Assembly: GCA_034359265.1 (NCBI GenBank)
Contig: CP136890.1
Location: 84,965,501-85,029,500 of the forward strand
DNA: 64,000 bases
Direction: 5' to 3'
Origin: Canna indica
Lineage: Eukaryota > Streptophyta > Magnoliopsida > Zingiberales > Cannaceae
Positions 21,451 to 33,627 of the stretch are shown here, in pieces (positions within the stretch are counted from its first letter, which is position 1; each line of letters begins with the position of its first letter). The position numbers were made by a program, and so were the translations under genes. The notes under the pieces were generated by a model, which saw only the letters and a list, made by a program, of their open reading frames with translations, was not told where the DNA came from and searched no databases.

Positions 21451-24400
21451 CAACGGGAACCTGTATTTTCATTCAATGAGAAATGAAGAGAGTACAGATC
21501 TAGTTGACGAGAAGAGAATACATAGAAACTAAAAATAATACAAGTGATAGCGAGACATGAGACGAAGAGCTCTTAAGTAGATGCGGGCATGCATGAAGAG
21601 AACATGGTAGCCGCCGTCAAAGCTTTGGATTGAGCCGAAGAAGGGGGGACTTCCAAATCTGAAGATTCTGCAATTACGTTCATACCATACAGACCAACAC
21701 CAGATGAGGATGAGTCGAAGTCTTCTTTTTCGGAGCCGCATATCTTATGAATGTTACCTTCCCAAGGTCGAGCAGATAGAGGAAAGAAACTTTCTTTCAC
21801 AGATTTGAGAAAGAACTTCCAACCAACCAAGGAATAATGGCAATTGCGGAACAAGTGTGAATGCGATTTTTGGAGCCCATTGCAAAGTAGGCAAGAGTCA
21901 TCCGAAGCAATACCCCAACGAACCAACCGGTCACGAGTAAGAAGCCGTTTTCAAATCCAAATCCAACCGAAGACCAAGAGTTTAGGGGGTAATTGACGCT
22001 GCCATAAGAACTTATAAAAACTATCTGAAACTCCTTGGAAGGTTAGCAAGGCATATAAACTCTTCATAGAAAACTTTCCATCTCCTACGTACCTAAGCCC
22101 AGACGATCGCATCTTCCCCAGTCGTGTGCCGCACAACTTTCAGCTCTTTAACAAGGTCATGTAGTAAATCATTATTAACCAAGGTAGAGAAGGTAAGATT
22201 CCAGCCGACAAATTGACCTGATTCATCCACTTCTCGAGCCTCCATGATGGAAATATTCGGTTGTTCAGCTAGTCTGAAAAGGAGTGAAAAACGATCTGCC
22301 AGGCGCCCGCCAACATTCCATTTGTCCTTCCAGAGTTTGACACGATCACCATGCCCAACCTTGAAACTGTAGCAGGGCTGGAGCATGATAGCTAGGCGAT
22401 GAAGATCCCTCCAAATCGGAGAGGCTCTCCGTATAACATTTCTCCGGTTCCATTCTCCAATATCACCATATAGCTGCCAAATAATGTATACCCAAGGAAT
22501 TTCTACTTTTTGAATTAGCTTCCGCAGCCATGTACCCATTCGAGCTAAGTTGTGAGCACTGACATCAATGATTCTCAGACCTCCTTCCTTGATAGGGCAG
22601 GTAATTTGTTTCCAATCAACCAAGCATTTACCTTTAATGTTCACCGAGTCCGAACCTGTCCAAAAGAAATTTCTACGCCGTCGATCGATCTTCTTGAGGA
22701 CCCACATTGGCGCCTTAAATACTGAGAGAATGTAAGCGACCAAACTGGTTAAGGTGCTGTTGATTAACATTATCCTACCTGCCCTCGATAGCAGCTGGCC
22801 TTGCTATGAACTTAGCCTAGCATCCATCTTAGCTAGCCAAATCAACCAGTCATCCTTGCATAGTTTTCCTACTTTAAGCGGTAATCCCAGATACATTAGA
22901 GGAAAGTTGGCAGGTCGACAACCAATTACATCCGTGAGTTGTTGTGAAGCCTCCAAGTCACCATCCAAGCTGAGAACACTGGTTTTGTTGAGATTAATTT
23001 TCAAACCCGATGCAAGCTCAAAACATCGGAGAAGCAGAAGGAGGTTGCGCAAGCTGCTATCATCTTTTTGACATAAGATAATTAGGTCGTCTGCAAATAA
23101 GAAATGAGTGACGCCTCCAGGAATTATATGCTCGAGTACACCCTTGATGAGACCATCTTGCACTGCCTTGTCGATCAATCTGGATAGACAATCCAATGCT
23201 AAGTTGAAGATGTAAGGCGATAATGGGTTTTCTTGTCGAACACTGCTCTTGTGTCGGAAAGGGTCTCCAGCCTCACCATTGATAAGTAATGTAGATTCAG
23301 TATCAAGCAGGTGGGAAAGCCAAGAACACCATATGTTCAAAAATCTTCTAGCCATCATCATGTCAAGGAGAAAGCTCCAATTAATAGAATCAAACGTCTT
23401 TTGGAAGTCTACTTTGAGTAGCAGACCGCTCTCGCTTCGATTCCTGCATGCCCAGACCGTTTCTTGAACTGCCATGAAACAATCCATTGTGCCCCTGCCA
23501 GCCATATAAGCACATTGGTTTTCGGAGACAAGGAGGCGCATGTGAGACTTGAGGCGTGTTGCTAGAACCTTAGAGAAGATTCGAATGATAACATTCTCGA
23601 GACTTATTGGCCTGAAATCAAATACACAAGAAGCACCATCAGTTTTAGGAATTAAGACAATGTGGCCGCTATTAAAGCGCTTCAGAGTATCCGGCTTAAG
23701 AGCAATTTCCCTAAGGATTTGGAGCAGGTCTTCTTTGATGATATTACAGTACATTCTGAAGAACTCCGGCAGGTAACCATCAGGCCCCGAGGCTTTAAAG
23801 GATCCCAACTCCCAAATGGCCTGCTTGATTTCATCTAAGAGGAAAGTATCTTCGATGGACGATGAATCAGGAATAGATGGTATCATTAGTGATTGCCAAT
23901 TAAGTTGTAGGATAGGTTTGTTGTTTCTTCCAAGTAGCCGAAGATAGTATTCTCTAAAGACCTTTCCAATGTCATCTTGGTTAGTAAGATCCCCATGCTC
24001 AGATGAAATTATATGAATCCAATTATTTCGGCATTTGATGGTTGCCCACTGATGATAAAACCAGATGTTGCGATCCCCATCCTTCATCCATTTCCTCTTG
24101 GCCCTTTGTCGCCAATAACAATCCTCATCACCATAGAGAGCATCCAGGCAAACTTTTTTGTCTTTGAGCAATATCATTTCATTATTATTTAACCCATCCT
24201 TTTCTGCTCTGCTGTTAAGAATATCAACGTCCATTTCTAGCGTCCTCCTCTTAGCATTCTGACCTTTCCTTTGATCAAGAGCCCACTGAGATAATATTTT
24301 CCTTAACCGCTTCCATCTCTTGACCCAATCTGCAGTCGCCGATAAGGATCTTTGAAAATTTCTCCAGTTCTCCCTGATGATGCAATTGAAGCTATTATAG

Positions 24401-25167
24401 CGGAACCAATAAGTCTCCATGCGGAACCTGTAGACTCGCTTCTTCGGTATATTTGAGTGGAATATGAGAGAATTATGATCTGAGAGCTTTCGCTCCCCAC
24501 CTCGGACGTTTGCGAAGGGAAGAACAGTAGAGGTGCCAGCGGAGATGAGAATTCTATCCAACTTAGCTAGAGAAGGGATTGCTTTGTTATTAGACCAGCT
24601 AAATGTCGTGCCCTGGATAGGGATGTCAATCAAACCTTGGTCAGCCACCACTCTCGAGAATTTGGCTGAGTCTCTAATGGAACTCGTGCAATTCAGTTGC
24701 TCGCATAAGAAGCGAGTAACATTGAAGTCTCCACCGATAATAAAGTTCTCATTCATAGGAGCCGAGAGGTCATCCAACTCTCGAAAGAATTTTGATGTCC
24801 GTTCACGACGCGGAGGACCATAAACATTGATGAAGCTAAACTGTCTTTTAGATAATTTGTATTCGAGCTTCGCAACCAACAGAAAAGAACCAATTGAAGT
24901 GGAAATCGTGCTCCAAATAGCCTCATTCCAGATTAAAACTTGTCCTCCTGCCAAACCCACGGAATCAAGAGTAATGTAGTATGGAGATCTAAAACCAGAA
25001 ATTTGCTTCGCCAATATTTTTGACATCGAAGTTAACTTAGTCTCCTGTAAAGCTATGACAGAACCATTACCATCTTTAACCGTCTTCTTAACCATATATC
25101 TCTTTCCCAATCTAGCCAGTCCACGTACATTCCAGAAAATGACAACAAAATTTTCCATATCACTCAT
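21451..25167 (-). pseudogene. LINE ORF2: endonuclease, reverse transcriptase, zf-RVT
   Basis: The frame from 25167 stays open for 787 codons. Residues 1-250 are an APE-type endonuclease (IFWNVRGLA, ALQETKL, INVYGPPRRER, IGGDFNV, LSDHNSLIF). The reverse transcriptase follows with ASGPDGYLPEFFR, VLIPKTDGAS, DFRPISL, LLKVDFQKTFDSI, NPLSPYIFNLALDCLSRLI and the catalytic FADD. The frame shifts near 22790 (then LINSTLTSLVAYIL and FFWTG), again near 22120 and near 21700, through a zf-RVT domain (SLYALLTFQGV, PPKLLVFGWIW, DDSCLLCNG). The shifts disable it. Motif A has KTFDS where the usual form is KAFDS. Confidence 0.92.
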
Positions 25168-25225
25168 AATAAAGACAAAGGAATTCTACCACTTTTAACA
25201 GAACTCCGACATGCACTTCATCCGG

Positions 25226-26695
25226 TTAAAGGTCGCTCAGCCTTCTTTCCACATGTTCCGACGGTCCCGCATATAGAAAGCCTAAGGCAAGCACTTTCTC
25301 TTTTATCGAACTGGAGGCAAGGGAGCTTGCAGCAATAATGGCTTGAGAACCGAGAGCTTCGTCAGGACCAACGCTCGATGAACCACCAGCAGAAAACGAA
25401 CTGGATGATGACTCGCCATATAGTCGAGCCTTCTTGTGTAGTGCCCGGAGGACACAACTGCCGGTGGAAGCTCCTGAAGAGCGCAGACGACAACTCCTAC
25501 GAACCATCATCACCGGTCTTTTAAATTTATGTCGCCTAACATAAGCAATGGAGAAGTTTCTGTTCGATGAAGTTTCACTCAACTCTCGGGTTGCATCCAA
25601 ATCAGGTGTAGCAGAGCCCGACGTGCATGTGGAGGACTTAGGATCCGAATCCACAAGACGGGGATCTGAGAGCGAATTGTAAATAGGAGGCCTCAATTGC
25701 ACGAGTGCCACACAAGTGAAATTTGATAGCCAAGTCTGCCATAAGTTGATATGGGCCCCATTGAATACCGTGGTCCAACAGCCCATTTGCTATTCTGAAG
25801 TTTCTAGAGAACTCATAATATAACACTTTCTCTTGCCACGTGCCGAGGAAGGGGATGCGTCCAAAATACCCAAACGAGAGCACCAAAAACTACATAGAGC
25901 CAGAGGCAAGGCCAGCTCTATACTCTGTGGCAAGCCAGGTGATCGTCCTCCTCTCCACAACAAACATGCGAGGAAGAGGAAAGCATCAAAGAGGGTCCGA
26001 AGAAAGCCCTTGGCGTAATCATCAGAGAGGTAACCTGTAGCAAATCGTGCCGCCAGCACGATCTGCCACCCAGGTGTGGAAGCTTGTTTTGTCACCTTGG
26101 AGACCGTGCCCCTTGCACGAGAGGCCGTACTACTGCAATCCATCCCGCTGGAGTAAGGAAAAGCCACCGGTAGCAGTGGGAGACCGGCCCCCAATCCGAG
26201 TCCTGAGCGAAGCGAGGAGAAGACTTGTGAAAGATGCAGGGTCTCCCCATGTAAAACTTCTCCATGGACATCACTGCACTTCTCTGTGTTTGGCTGATCA
26301 GCTGCATGAGGCTTCAGATTGTGCTCTGCAGGGGTTACCAAGAGGGGAACAACCTCATCTTTGTTATGAAGGTTTTCACCATCCGGCTCAAACTCCCAAC
26401 GATCCTGCTCGGAGCCAAAAGAGTTCTCAATATCATAGTGCTCGTTCTGCGACGCCCCTTCCGACGGAATGGCCTGATCTCCGTAGATCCATCGAGACCA
26501 AGAGATGACTATCTCCACTTTATATTTGCAGCATTCTGATATGGCAAAGATGAAACGAGGTATGACGTGCAAGGTACTAACCCTCAGTCGAATTCCACAA
26601 GTAGAGAGCTCATGCCAACGGAGGGAGCGACCGTCAATCACATCGTATCCGAAGCTACTAACGAGGGCCGCCAGTGCTTCATCGTTCCAGAATAC
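25226..26695 (-). pseudogene. LINE ORF1, C-terminal part
   Basis: On the minus strand the reading from 26695 gives VFWNDEALAALVSSFGYDV, RLRVSTLHVIP and a hydrophilic region, as in the DUF4283-type RNA-binding part of plant L1 ORF1. It continues through a serine/acid-rich tail (EQDRWEFEPDGENLHNKDE) to a hydrophobic end at 25790. A second open segment is 25786-25226. ORF1 binds LINE RNA in the particle. The N-terminal zinc knuckle is at 33245-33384, on the far side of CACTA-2. Confidence 0.7.
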
Positions 26696-26699
26696 CACT

Positions 26700-26905
26700 A
26701 CTAGAAATTGAGTCTTCAGCAACGGCTATCAGCAACGGCCGCTCAAGCCGTTGCAGATATGTTGTATTTGCAACGGCTTTCTAACGGACACGCGAGCCGT
26801 TGCTGATGATTTTAATTATCAGCAACGGCTTTCTAACAGACAAGTGAGCCGTTGCTGATGATAACTTATTAGTAATGGCTTTCTAACGGGCGAGTGAGCC
26901 GTTGC
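26700..26905. repeat. 5' subterminal repeats of CACTA-2
   Basis: AGCAACGGCT and AGCCGTTGC motifs in both orientations are collinear with 1363-1600. A TATA box (TTTATAAA) follows at 26913-26920. Confidence 0.85.
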
Positions 26906-26921
26906 TGATAAGTTTATAAAG

Positions 26922-27240
26922 GTCACAAATCGCGTCCGACCCTTCTTCCTCCCGCTGCGGCCGCCGCCGCCTCCTCCTCCCGCCTCTCGCCGCCGCTGCT
27001 GACGCCGACGACGCTTCTTCCTCCTCCCGCTGATGCCGACACTGTCAGGTATACATCGTCGGCCGGCCGTCTCTTCCCGTTGCGGCCGGCAGGAAATCCG
27101 ACAGAAACCCTAAAAATAGGGTTTCGGGCGACGACGGTCGGCCGATGGCCGCCGCCGGACCTTGTACAGTGGCCGGACAGTGTGTCCGGCCACTGTACGC
27201 CGGCGCCGGAGTGCACCTGACTCCGGCGCCGAAATTTGTA
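26922..27240 (+). promoter_or_regulatory. GC-rich leader of CACTA-2 with conserved hairpins
   Basis: Both hairpins of CACTA-1 are present: the AAACCCTA-AAAA-TAGGGTTT inverted pair (about 27104-27125) and GTACAGTGGCCG with its inverse (about 27163-27197). The second is even better paired here (GTGTCCGGCCACTGTAC). Confidence 0.55.
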
Positions 27241-27394
27241 GATTAATATATATTTTTTAATTGTTTTTTTAATTTTTAATTAATTGTTAGTTAATTAATT
27301 ATTTAATTAATTATTTAGATTAATTGTTTAATTTGTTAGATTAATTATTAGGGTTTAGATTAATTTCGAAATTATCCACTTCGGACGTGCGCCG

Positions 27395-30193
27395 GATCGT
27401 GGAGCTTTAACGAATGAGTTTCGATTAGGCGTAACATACTTTCTAAATTTCGCCTATTCGAATCGGAATTTCGTTAGCATCGGTGATCAAATCCGTTGTC
27501 CGTGCTGCATTTGTTCGAATGGATGATTTTTGGATCGGGAGACTGTCACTCTGCATCTATATAGCAAAGGATTTGCACCAAGATATTTTCTATGGACTTG
27601 TCACGGGGAGTCGCGCGAAGTCGGGACGTCGAGCAATCCTGTCGTTCAGACATATGGTGAATCTTCCTCTGCTGTTGCTTCTTCATCCAGTCAATGTAAT
27701 CCCTATAGAACTATGATACTTGATAGTCTTGGGGGTCAATTCCACCTGAATGATAATGTTGATCGGCCAGTTCTTCAGACATCAGTCCCACCAGATACTA
27801 CAGCGGTTGATATCACAGAAGTACAAACTGCGGTAGAGATTGAATTACCGAATAAAGAAGCTGCAGAATTTTACGAGATGTTGAAAGCTGTCGATGAACC
27901 TTTGTATGAGACTTGTCCTAAATACACTAGGTTTTCAGCAATGACACAACTCTTAAACATCAAGGCCGATTGTAATATCAGCGGAGTTGCGTATGATCGG
28001 ATTGCTGGATTGATTAATGGAATGCTGCCTACTGATAACAAGTTTGAGCTAATTTTTTATAAGATTAAAAAGCTAATGAGAAAATTGGGGTTTGGGTACG
28101 AAAAAATACATGCGTGCCAAAATAACTGCATTTTATATTATAAAGAAAATGTGCAGTTGGATAAATGCCCTGTATGTCAACATCCTCGTTACAAGGAGAA
28201 GAAATCGGTCCGACAGAAAAATATCCCGTTTAAGGTGCTTCGGTATTTTCCACTAACACCGAGGCTTCAAAGATTATTAATGTTGGAAAAGACAGCCCCC
28301 TACATGAGTTGGCATGCAAGAAGTCGTGATGATACAGTAATGACTCATCCATCTGATAGTGAAGCATGGAAACATTTGGATACATGTTATCCTTCATTTG
28401 CTAGGGATACTAGAAATATCAGATTGGGATTGTGCATAGATGGTTTTAATCCGTTTGGACATTCTGCAACTCCTTATTCAGTTTGGCCAGTGCTGCTGAC
28501 AGTTTATAATTTGCCACCGTCAATGTGCATGAAAGATGAATTTATTTATCTTTCGATAATTATTCCGGGTCCTAAGGGTCTGCGAAAAGAAATTGACATA
28601 TTTCTCAGACCCTTGATAGATGAATTGAAAACATTGTGGACTGAGGGAGCTGTCAATGATGTTTGTCAATGGGTAAAAGAACTCAGATTACCCGATGGAT
28701 ATGCTTCAAACTTATCTCGATGTGTGAACGTCGATGATTGCAAAATATCAGGGATGAAGAGCCATGATTGTCATGTATTCATGCAGAGATTACTTCCAAT
28801 CGCATTTCGAGATCTTCTACCTGATAATATTTGGGGTTCGTTGACTGAATTAAGTATGTTTTTTAGAAACATCTGTGCAAATGTCCTTCGAGTCGAAGAT
28901 ATGGCAACACTTGAAAATAATATTGTTGAAATCATATGCAAGCTGGAGCAGTTTTTCCCTCCTGCATTTTTTGACTCGATGGAGCATCTACCGATACACT
29001 TGGCATACGAGGCAAGAGTTGGTGGCCCCGTTCAATATCAGTGGATGTACTTATTTGAAAGATACATGAATCGTCTGAAGAAAAAAGTAAAGAACACCGC
29101 AGCTTTTGAAGGATCAATATCTGAATCGTATATCATCCAAGAAATTTCAACATTCTGCTCATTTTACTTTGAATCGACAGTACAGACAAGATTTGATCGT
29201 CTTCCACGTAACGACGACGGGGGTGTTCGACATTCAGATGGATGTTTAAATATATTTTGTCACTCTGGTCGTGCTTTTGGTTCTCGTCCATCTCGACACT
29301 TAAGCGAGGAAGAGTATCATTTGGCACACTTGTATGTATTACTCAATTGTCCAGAGATTGAACAATTCATTGAAATATTTGACATTGAGATGGTGCAAAA
29401 ATACTCTATTCACAACGATCAAGAATTGAAGAGATTACGGAATCGTGATTTTCCTACTTGGATTCAGACTTACAGCAAAGATCACAGAGCTGAAATAGAT
29501 GAAAAAATATTTGAGTTTGTTAGTGGACCATCGCGACTTGTGTCGTGCTATAGCGGATATTTTGTTAATGGGTATAAATTTCACACTGTTGAATATTCAT
29601 TTACAAAGAAGACGATGAATGCTGGGGTCTGTGTGAAAGGGACAACCTATGTTGAATGTGATATGGATTTTTATGGACTGGTGGAAGAAGTGATAGAGTT
29701 GCACTACTTCGGCTTGAAATCAGTTATTCTATTTAGATGTCATTGGTTCGATACAACAGAAAGGGGCATGAAAGTTCATCCAAAATACAAACTTGTTGAG
29801 GTTAATTACAAATCTAAATTGGCAGCAAATGAGCCTTTTATATTGGCATCACAAGCCGAACAAGTATATTACGCGAAGTATCCGGCTCGAAATAAAGATA
29901 GAGCCGATTGGTGTGTAGTCTGTAAGACAAAAGGTGGAGGAAAAATTGATCCGATAGTAGGAGAAAATGAGCTGATACCTGATATGACACATGGTTTCTA
30001 TCAAGAAGATGATCCTCCTGCTGTAGATCGTATTATTCCAATACTCGAGGATGAAGACACAAGGTCAATTCAATTAGAAGTTGAATATGCTGATGATGAC
30101 GATCATGAAATTGAGGAAGCTGGAGATGAAGAAGATGAAGAAGAGGAAGAAGAGGAAGAATTCGAAGACTATTATTCAGATGATGAGGAATAA
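27395..30193 (+). pseudogene. CACTA-2 tnp2-type transposase, N- and core-deleted
   Basis: The homology begins inside the Transpos_assoc domain at GATCGTGGAGC. The start codon is deleted and a TGA at 27524-27526 replaces the CGA of CACTA-1. From 27530 a single frame runs 887 codons to 30193. It contains the Tnp2 N-part (CPVCQHPRYK, RYFPLTPRLQRL, GLCIDGFNPFG), the segment FIYLSIIIPGPKGLRKEIDI that CACTA-1 lacks, then a deletion joining LKTLWTEG to VNDVCQWVKELRLPDG, so KILCKRPELELQ-type sequence and the core are gone. DUF4218 (FRDLLPDNIWGS, HLPIHLAYEARVGG), DUF4216 (YVECDMDFYGLVEEVIELHY) and the acidic tail are intact. It is a long ORF but not a working transposase. Confidence 0.9.
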
Positions 30194-30268
30194 TTGTGAA
30201 GTATATATTTTATTAAATATATCTCTACTATTTATACAATAATCTGATTATATGTCTCTTCGACAGAT

Positions 30269-31806
30269 ATGTCTGGTCATGTTTATCGACGCAGAAGAGC
30301 TTCGGAGTCTTCGATCGGTGAGATTCCAGCACTTACTCATGCTGCTGATCCTCCTGTTGCTGATCCTCATGCCGATGATACTGCCAAGGCTAGTACATCC
30401 AGACGCAGGCGGCCACGCGGGCCGAACAGGTGGCAGCCTCCACCAGCCACAGAGTCACGTAGATTGATTAGCGTGATTGGGGAGCGGTAATATATCATGA
30501 ATTATGAATCATTACAAATTTTATTATATCATAATATAATATTAAAATTTATTTTTGTTGTGCAGGTTCGAGCAAGAAGAAGTGCCGAGGAGCATTTCTT
30601 CTACTATTTGACGATACATGCACGGGGCATGGCCTACGTGGTCTCACGTGCCTAGCGAGCACGTCGACATGTTATGGCGCGAGTTTGAGGCACGTATTAT
30701 TATTTTTTTTACATGCATGCTGATTAATATTGGTACTGATATTATTATTTTGTAGGCTCGCTATACATGGGCCGAGGACCAAAGGCCCTTCATTTACGCT
30801 GCCTGGGAGGCTATTTCCCGGGCAAGGTACAACGGGCAGCTGGGGCAGGCTCGGTCCCAGGCGATGGCCCGAGCTGGGACCACTAACATCGCGGAGACTC
30901 GGGGATACGGCCCCGATTGTATTACTCCGGATATATGGGACCAGCTCGTGGGAATATGGTCGACGGATCGATGGCAGGAGGTTTCTCGGAATGCGGCTAG
31001 AAATCGCATGTCGGGGGGAGCAACGCGTCACACCGGCGGCTCTGTTGCATTTGCAGTGCACGCGAACCGTATGGTAAGTATATCTTTTAATTATATATTT
31101 TATTTGTTACTATGTGTACTAATTAATGTATTTGTTTTGTAAATGTAGACGACGGTGTCGGATGACGGGACTGTCCAGCGACCCTCCCCGATGGCGGTGT
31201 TTGAGCGGACTCACCGTCGAGCACATTGGATGGGGGAGTACATCGACAACCGCGCTGCATACATTATGGTAACTATATATTTGTTTAAATTATTCATTAT
31301 ATATTTATAATTTAAGTTTTATGATCAATATTAAACAAAAAATCAAACTCGAGTAGGAGACCTACAGCCAGACGGTGGTGCAGCGCGGGGGTACCCCCGA
31401 GTACTTTGACGCAGCAACGTGGGTCGAGGCCGCAGGTGGCTGGGACCATGGCCGTGTATATGGCTTCGTAGATAGTGGTCATGCGCGAGCCGTACTAGGG
31501 CCACTTGGGGCTTCGACCCCTCCGGTCGTTGGTGAGCGATCGTCCACCTCTAGATCCAGTTATGATCATAGTAGCAGAATAAGGACTCTAGAGGACACGA
31601 TCGCGCGTCAGACTGAGATAATGGAGCGCCAGAGTCAGATGATGGCGGATATACAAGCTATGCTACGCAACATGTCAGGTCATCCCGAAGTAGGCATCTC
31701 TTCGGCATCATCTAATCCATCGTCCTCGAGTCAGCCCATGCCAGTATACACTCAAGCACTCCAGACCCCGCCATATGATCCAGACCATCCTCCATCGTCA
31801 TCGTGA
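30269..31806 (+). pseudogene. CACTA-2 TnpA-like gene (Transposase_24), five exons
   Basis: Exons are 30269-30486, 30566-30689, 30756-31073, 31149-31268 and 31357-31806. The ATG is present here (MSGHVYRRRR). Transposase_24 (PF03004) is shown by TRGYGPDCITPDIWDQL, RMSGGATRHTGG, MAVFERTHRR, GGWDHGRVYGFVDSGHARAVLG and a terminal coiled-coil-like stretch (TEIMERQSQMMADIQAML). One lesion is clear: a TGA at 30609-30611 in exon two where CACTA-1 has CGA. The second intron starts GC as in CACTA-1. The product would bind the subterminal repeats. Confidence 0.87.
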
Positions 31807-32086
31807 GATTTTTTTTATATTGACTTTGTCACTGAGATATTGGACTTGTTTAATTTATTTTGTTTGGATATTGATACTTCAATTTTGCATTTGAATAGTT
31901 TTTATACTATTGTGAATTATTATCAATATAAATATAATTATTTTAATGTATATCTTGGTGTATTTGTGACGTGTGAATGAACGTGTGTATGAGTGTATGG
32001 GTGTGTGAGTTATGTATCAGATAATGTATCAATGTATCAATGGAAATTTGAAATTTGAAATTTTTTCTTTATCAGGTTCACATCAT

Positions 32087-32442
32087 CAGCAACGGCTTTC
32101 CCACGGCCGTCCGTGGGAAAGCCGTTGCTAAAAGTGTATCGAAAGCCGTTGCTGATGACCTACAGCAACGGCTTAGCGACGGGGTTTTACTAACGGCGTT
32201 GCTACGGATTCAGCGGCCGTTGCTATCAATGTTATCAGCAACGGCTCCGGGTCTGTGGCAAAACCATTGCTGATAATATTTTAGCAACGGCATGAGCAGC
32301 CGTTGCTGATCCGTTGCTAAGTTATCAGCAACGCGACTTTCTGCCACGACTCCATTGCAACGGCTCCGGCCGTTGCTGATGCTCTTCAGCAACGGCTTAG
32401 CAACGACATCAGCCGTTGCTGATGCCCATATTTCTAGTAGTG
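32087..32442. repeat. 3' subterminal repeats and right TIR of CACTA-2
   Basis: AGCAACGGCT and AGCCGTTGCTGAT motifs in both orientations are collinear with the CACTA-1 3' end, with about 80 bp more than CACTA-1 in the middle. Confidence 0.87.
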
Positions 32443-33244
32443 ATATGGACGATTTCGGCGCGTGTCCGAAGTGGACGATTCCAGCCCGCGTCCGAAGTGG
32501 ACGATTCCGGCGCGCGTCCGAAGTGGACGATTCCGGCACAATGCCGAAGTGGATAATTCCAAAATTAATCTAAACCCTAAAAATTAATCTAAACCCTAAT
32601 AATTAATCTAACAAATTAAACAATTAATCTAAATAATTAATTAACATATAAATAAAAAAAATAAAAAATCATAAATCTACTCTTTCTGGCGTCGGTGTAC
32701 AGTGTCCGGACAGTGTGTCCGGACACTGTACAAGATCCGGCGGCGGCCATCGGCCGACCGCCGCCGACCGAAACCCTAAAAATAGGGTTTCAGTCGGATT
32801 TCCCGCCGGCCGCAACAGGAAGAGACGGTCGGGCGGCGATGAATACCTGAAATCGGCGGTCGAGGACGGACGGCAGCGTCAGCTCGACGTCGTCGGCGTC
32901 GGCAACGGCGACGAGAGGCGGGAGGAGGAGGCGGCGGCGGCAGCAGCGGGAGGAAGAAGGGTCGGGCGCGATCTGCGACCTATATAAACTTATCAGCAAC
33001 GGCTCACTCGCCCGTTAGAAAGACATTGCTAATATGTTATCATCAGCAACGGCTCACTTGTCTGTTAGAAAGCCGTTGCTGATAATTAAAATCATCAGCA
33101 ACGGCTCGCATGTCCGTTAGAAAGTCGTTGCAGATACAACATATCTGCAACGGTTTGAGCGGCCGTAAGAATGCCGTTGCAAATAGCAACGGCTTGAGCG
33201 GCCGTTGCTGATAGCCGTTGCTAAAGACTCAATTTCTAGTAGTG
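32443..33244 (-). mobile_element. Inverted CACTA 5' end fused to the 3' TIR of CACTA-2
   Basis: Read on the minus strand from 33244 this is a CACTA 5' terminus: CACTACTAGAAATTGAG, subterminal repeats, TATA box (TATATAAA complement near 32985), GC-rich leader with both hairpins, and three to four units of the 26-bp array. It stops abruptly inside the array, at the base next to the CACTA-2 right TIR. It forms an interrupted inverted repeat of about 800 bp with 26696-27394. The outer flank is TTG, which matches neither TAC nor ATA. Confidence 0.9.
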
Positions 33245-33384
33245 TTGGCCCGACACTGGTAACCCCGATGTCCTCGTCCACAGCAATTGAAACACCGGCC
33301 ACTGCGTCGGAGATGATCGATATACGCTATGATATCCGATGACCCAGGGGGGTCCACCTTGTTCGCATGAGGGCGCGGATCCAT
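33245..33384 (-). pseudogene. LINE ORF1 N-terminus with CCHC zinc knuckle
   Basis: An ATG at 33384 (minus) opens MDPRPHANKVD and leads to RCFNCCGRGHRGYQCRA, a CX2CX4HX4C zinc knuckle. The frame runs straight into the CACTA composite at 33244. Joining it to 26695 does not keep one frame, so LINE sequence between the knuckle and the WNDEAL part appears to be lost. Confidence 0.75.
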
Positions 33385-33627
33385 GGAGTCCGCAAGCGGC
33401 CTGAATCTGCTAACCGCTGCAGCGTAGGAAGTTGTAGGAACCCAACAGGATGAGGAAGGAGGAGGTGCACGTCCAAGGGAGACTCGCCTAGTGTCCTTCC
33501 GTCGAGAGACTATCTTTCACTCACCTAGAGGTTCAGGGAGACTCGCTGAAGAGCCGTGATCTCCTCTCCGCTCCATCTCGTGGAGTGTAACATGAATTGT
33601 TTATTGAGTCTCAATAGCTAAAGAGTC
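33385..33627 (-). other. 5' untranslated region of the split LINE
   Basis: On the minus strand the stretch from 33627 to the ORF1 ATG has no coding signal and contains GC-rich, GAGATGGAGCGGAGAGG-like sequence. Its outer edge abuts the 16-bp TSD at 33628. Confidence 0.6.

Larger units (their letters stand above)
26696..32442 (+). mobile_element. CACTA-2: complete-ended CACTA copy, 5747 bp, inside LINE ORF1
   Basis: It starts CACTACTAGAAA at 26696 and ends TTTCTAGTAGTG at 32442. It is closely similar to CACTA-1 throughout, but a deletion of about 300 bp removes the 26-bp array, the tnp2 start and the first tnp2 codons (junction near 27394). The left flank is TAC; the right flank is ATA and is not genomic target but an inverted CACTA 5' end. 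There is therefore no matching TSD, and the right side has been rearranged. Confidence 0.9.
21435..33627 (-). mobile_element. L1-type LINE, near full length, split by CACTA-2
   Basis: The left flank AACACTCAGCAATCTT (21419-21434) and right flank AACACTTAGCAATCTT (33628-33643) match at 15 of 16 positions and so form the TSD. The element reads on the minus strand: 5' end at about 33627, ORF1 with a zinc knuckle, ORF2 with endonuclease and reverse transcriptase, and a poly-A tail seen as T-runs at 21432-21449. Without the CACTA insert (26696-33244) it is about 5.6 kb, normal for plant L1 LINEs. Confidence 0.9.

Noticed and set aside
28932..29327. Minus-strand and alternative-frame ORFs inside tnp2 (also 4411-4605, 45457-45651)
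   Set aside because: Shadows of the tnp2 coding frame: the same shadow ORF recurs wherever the gene copy recurs.
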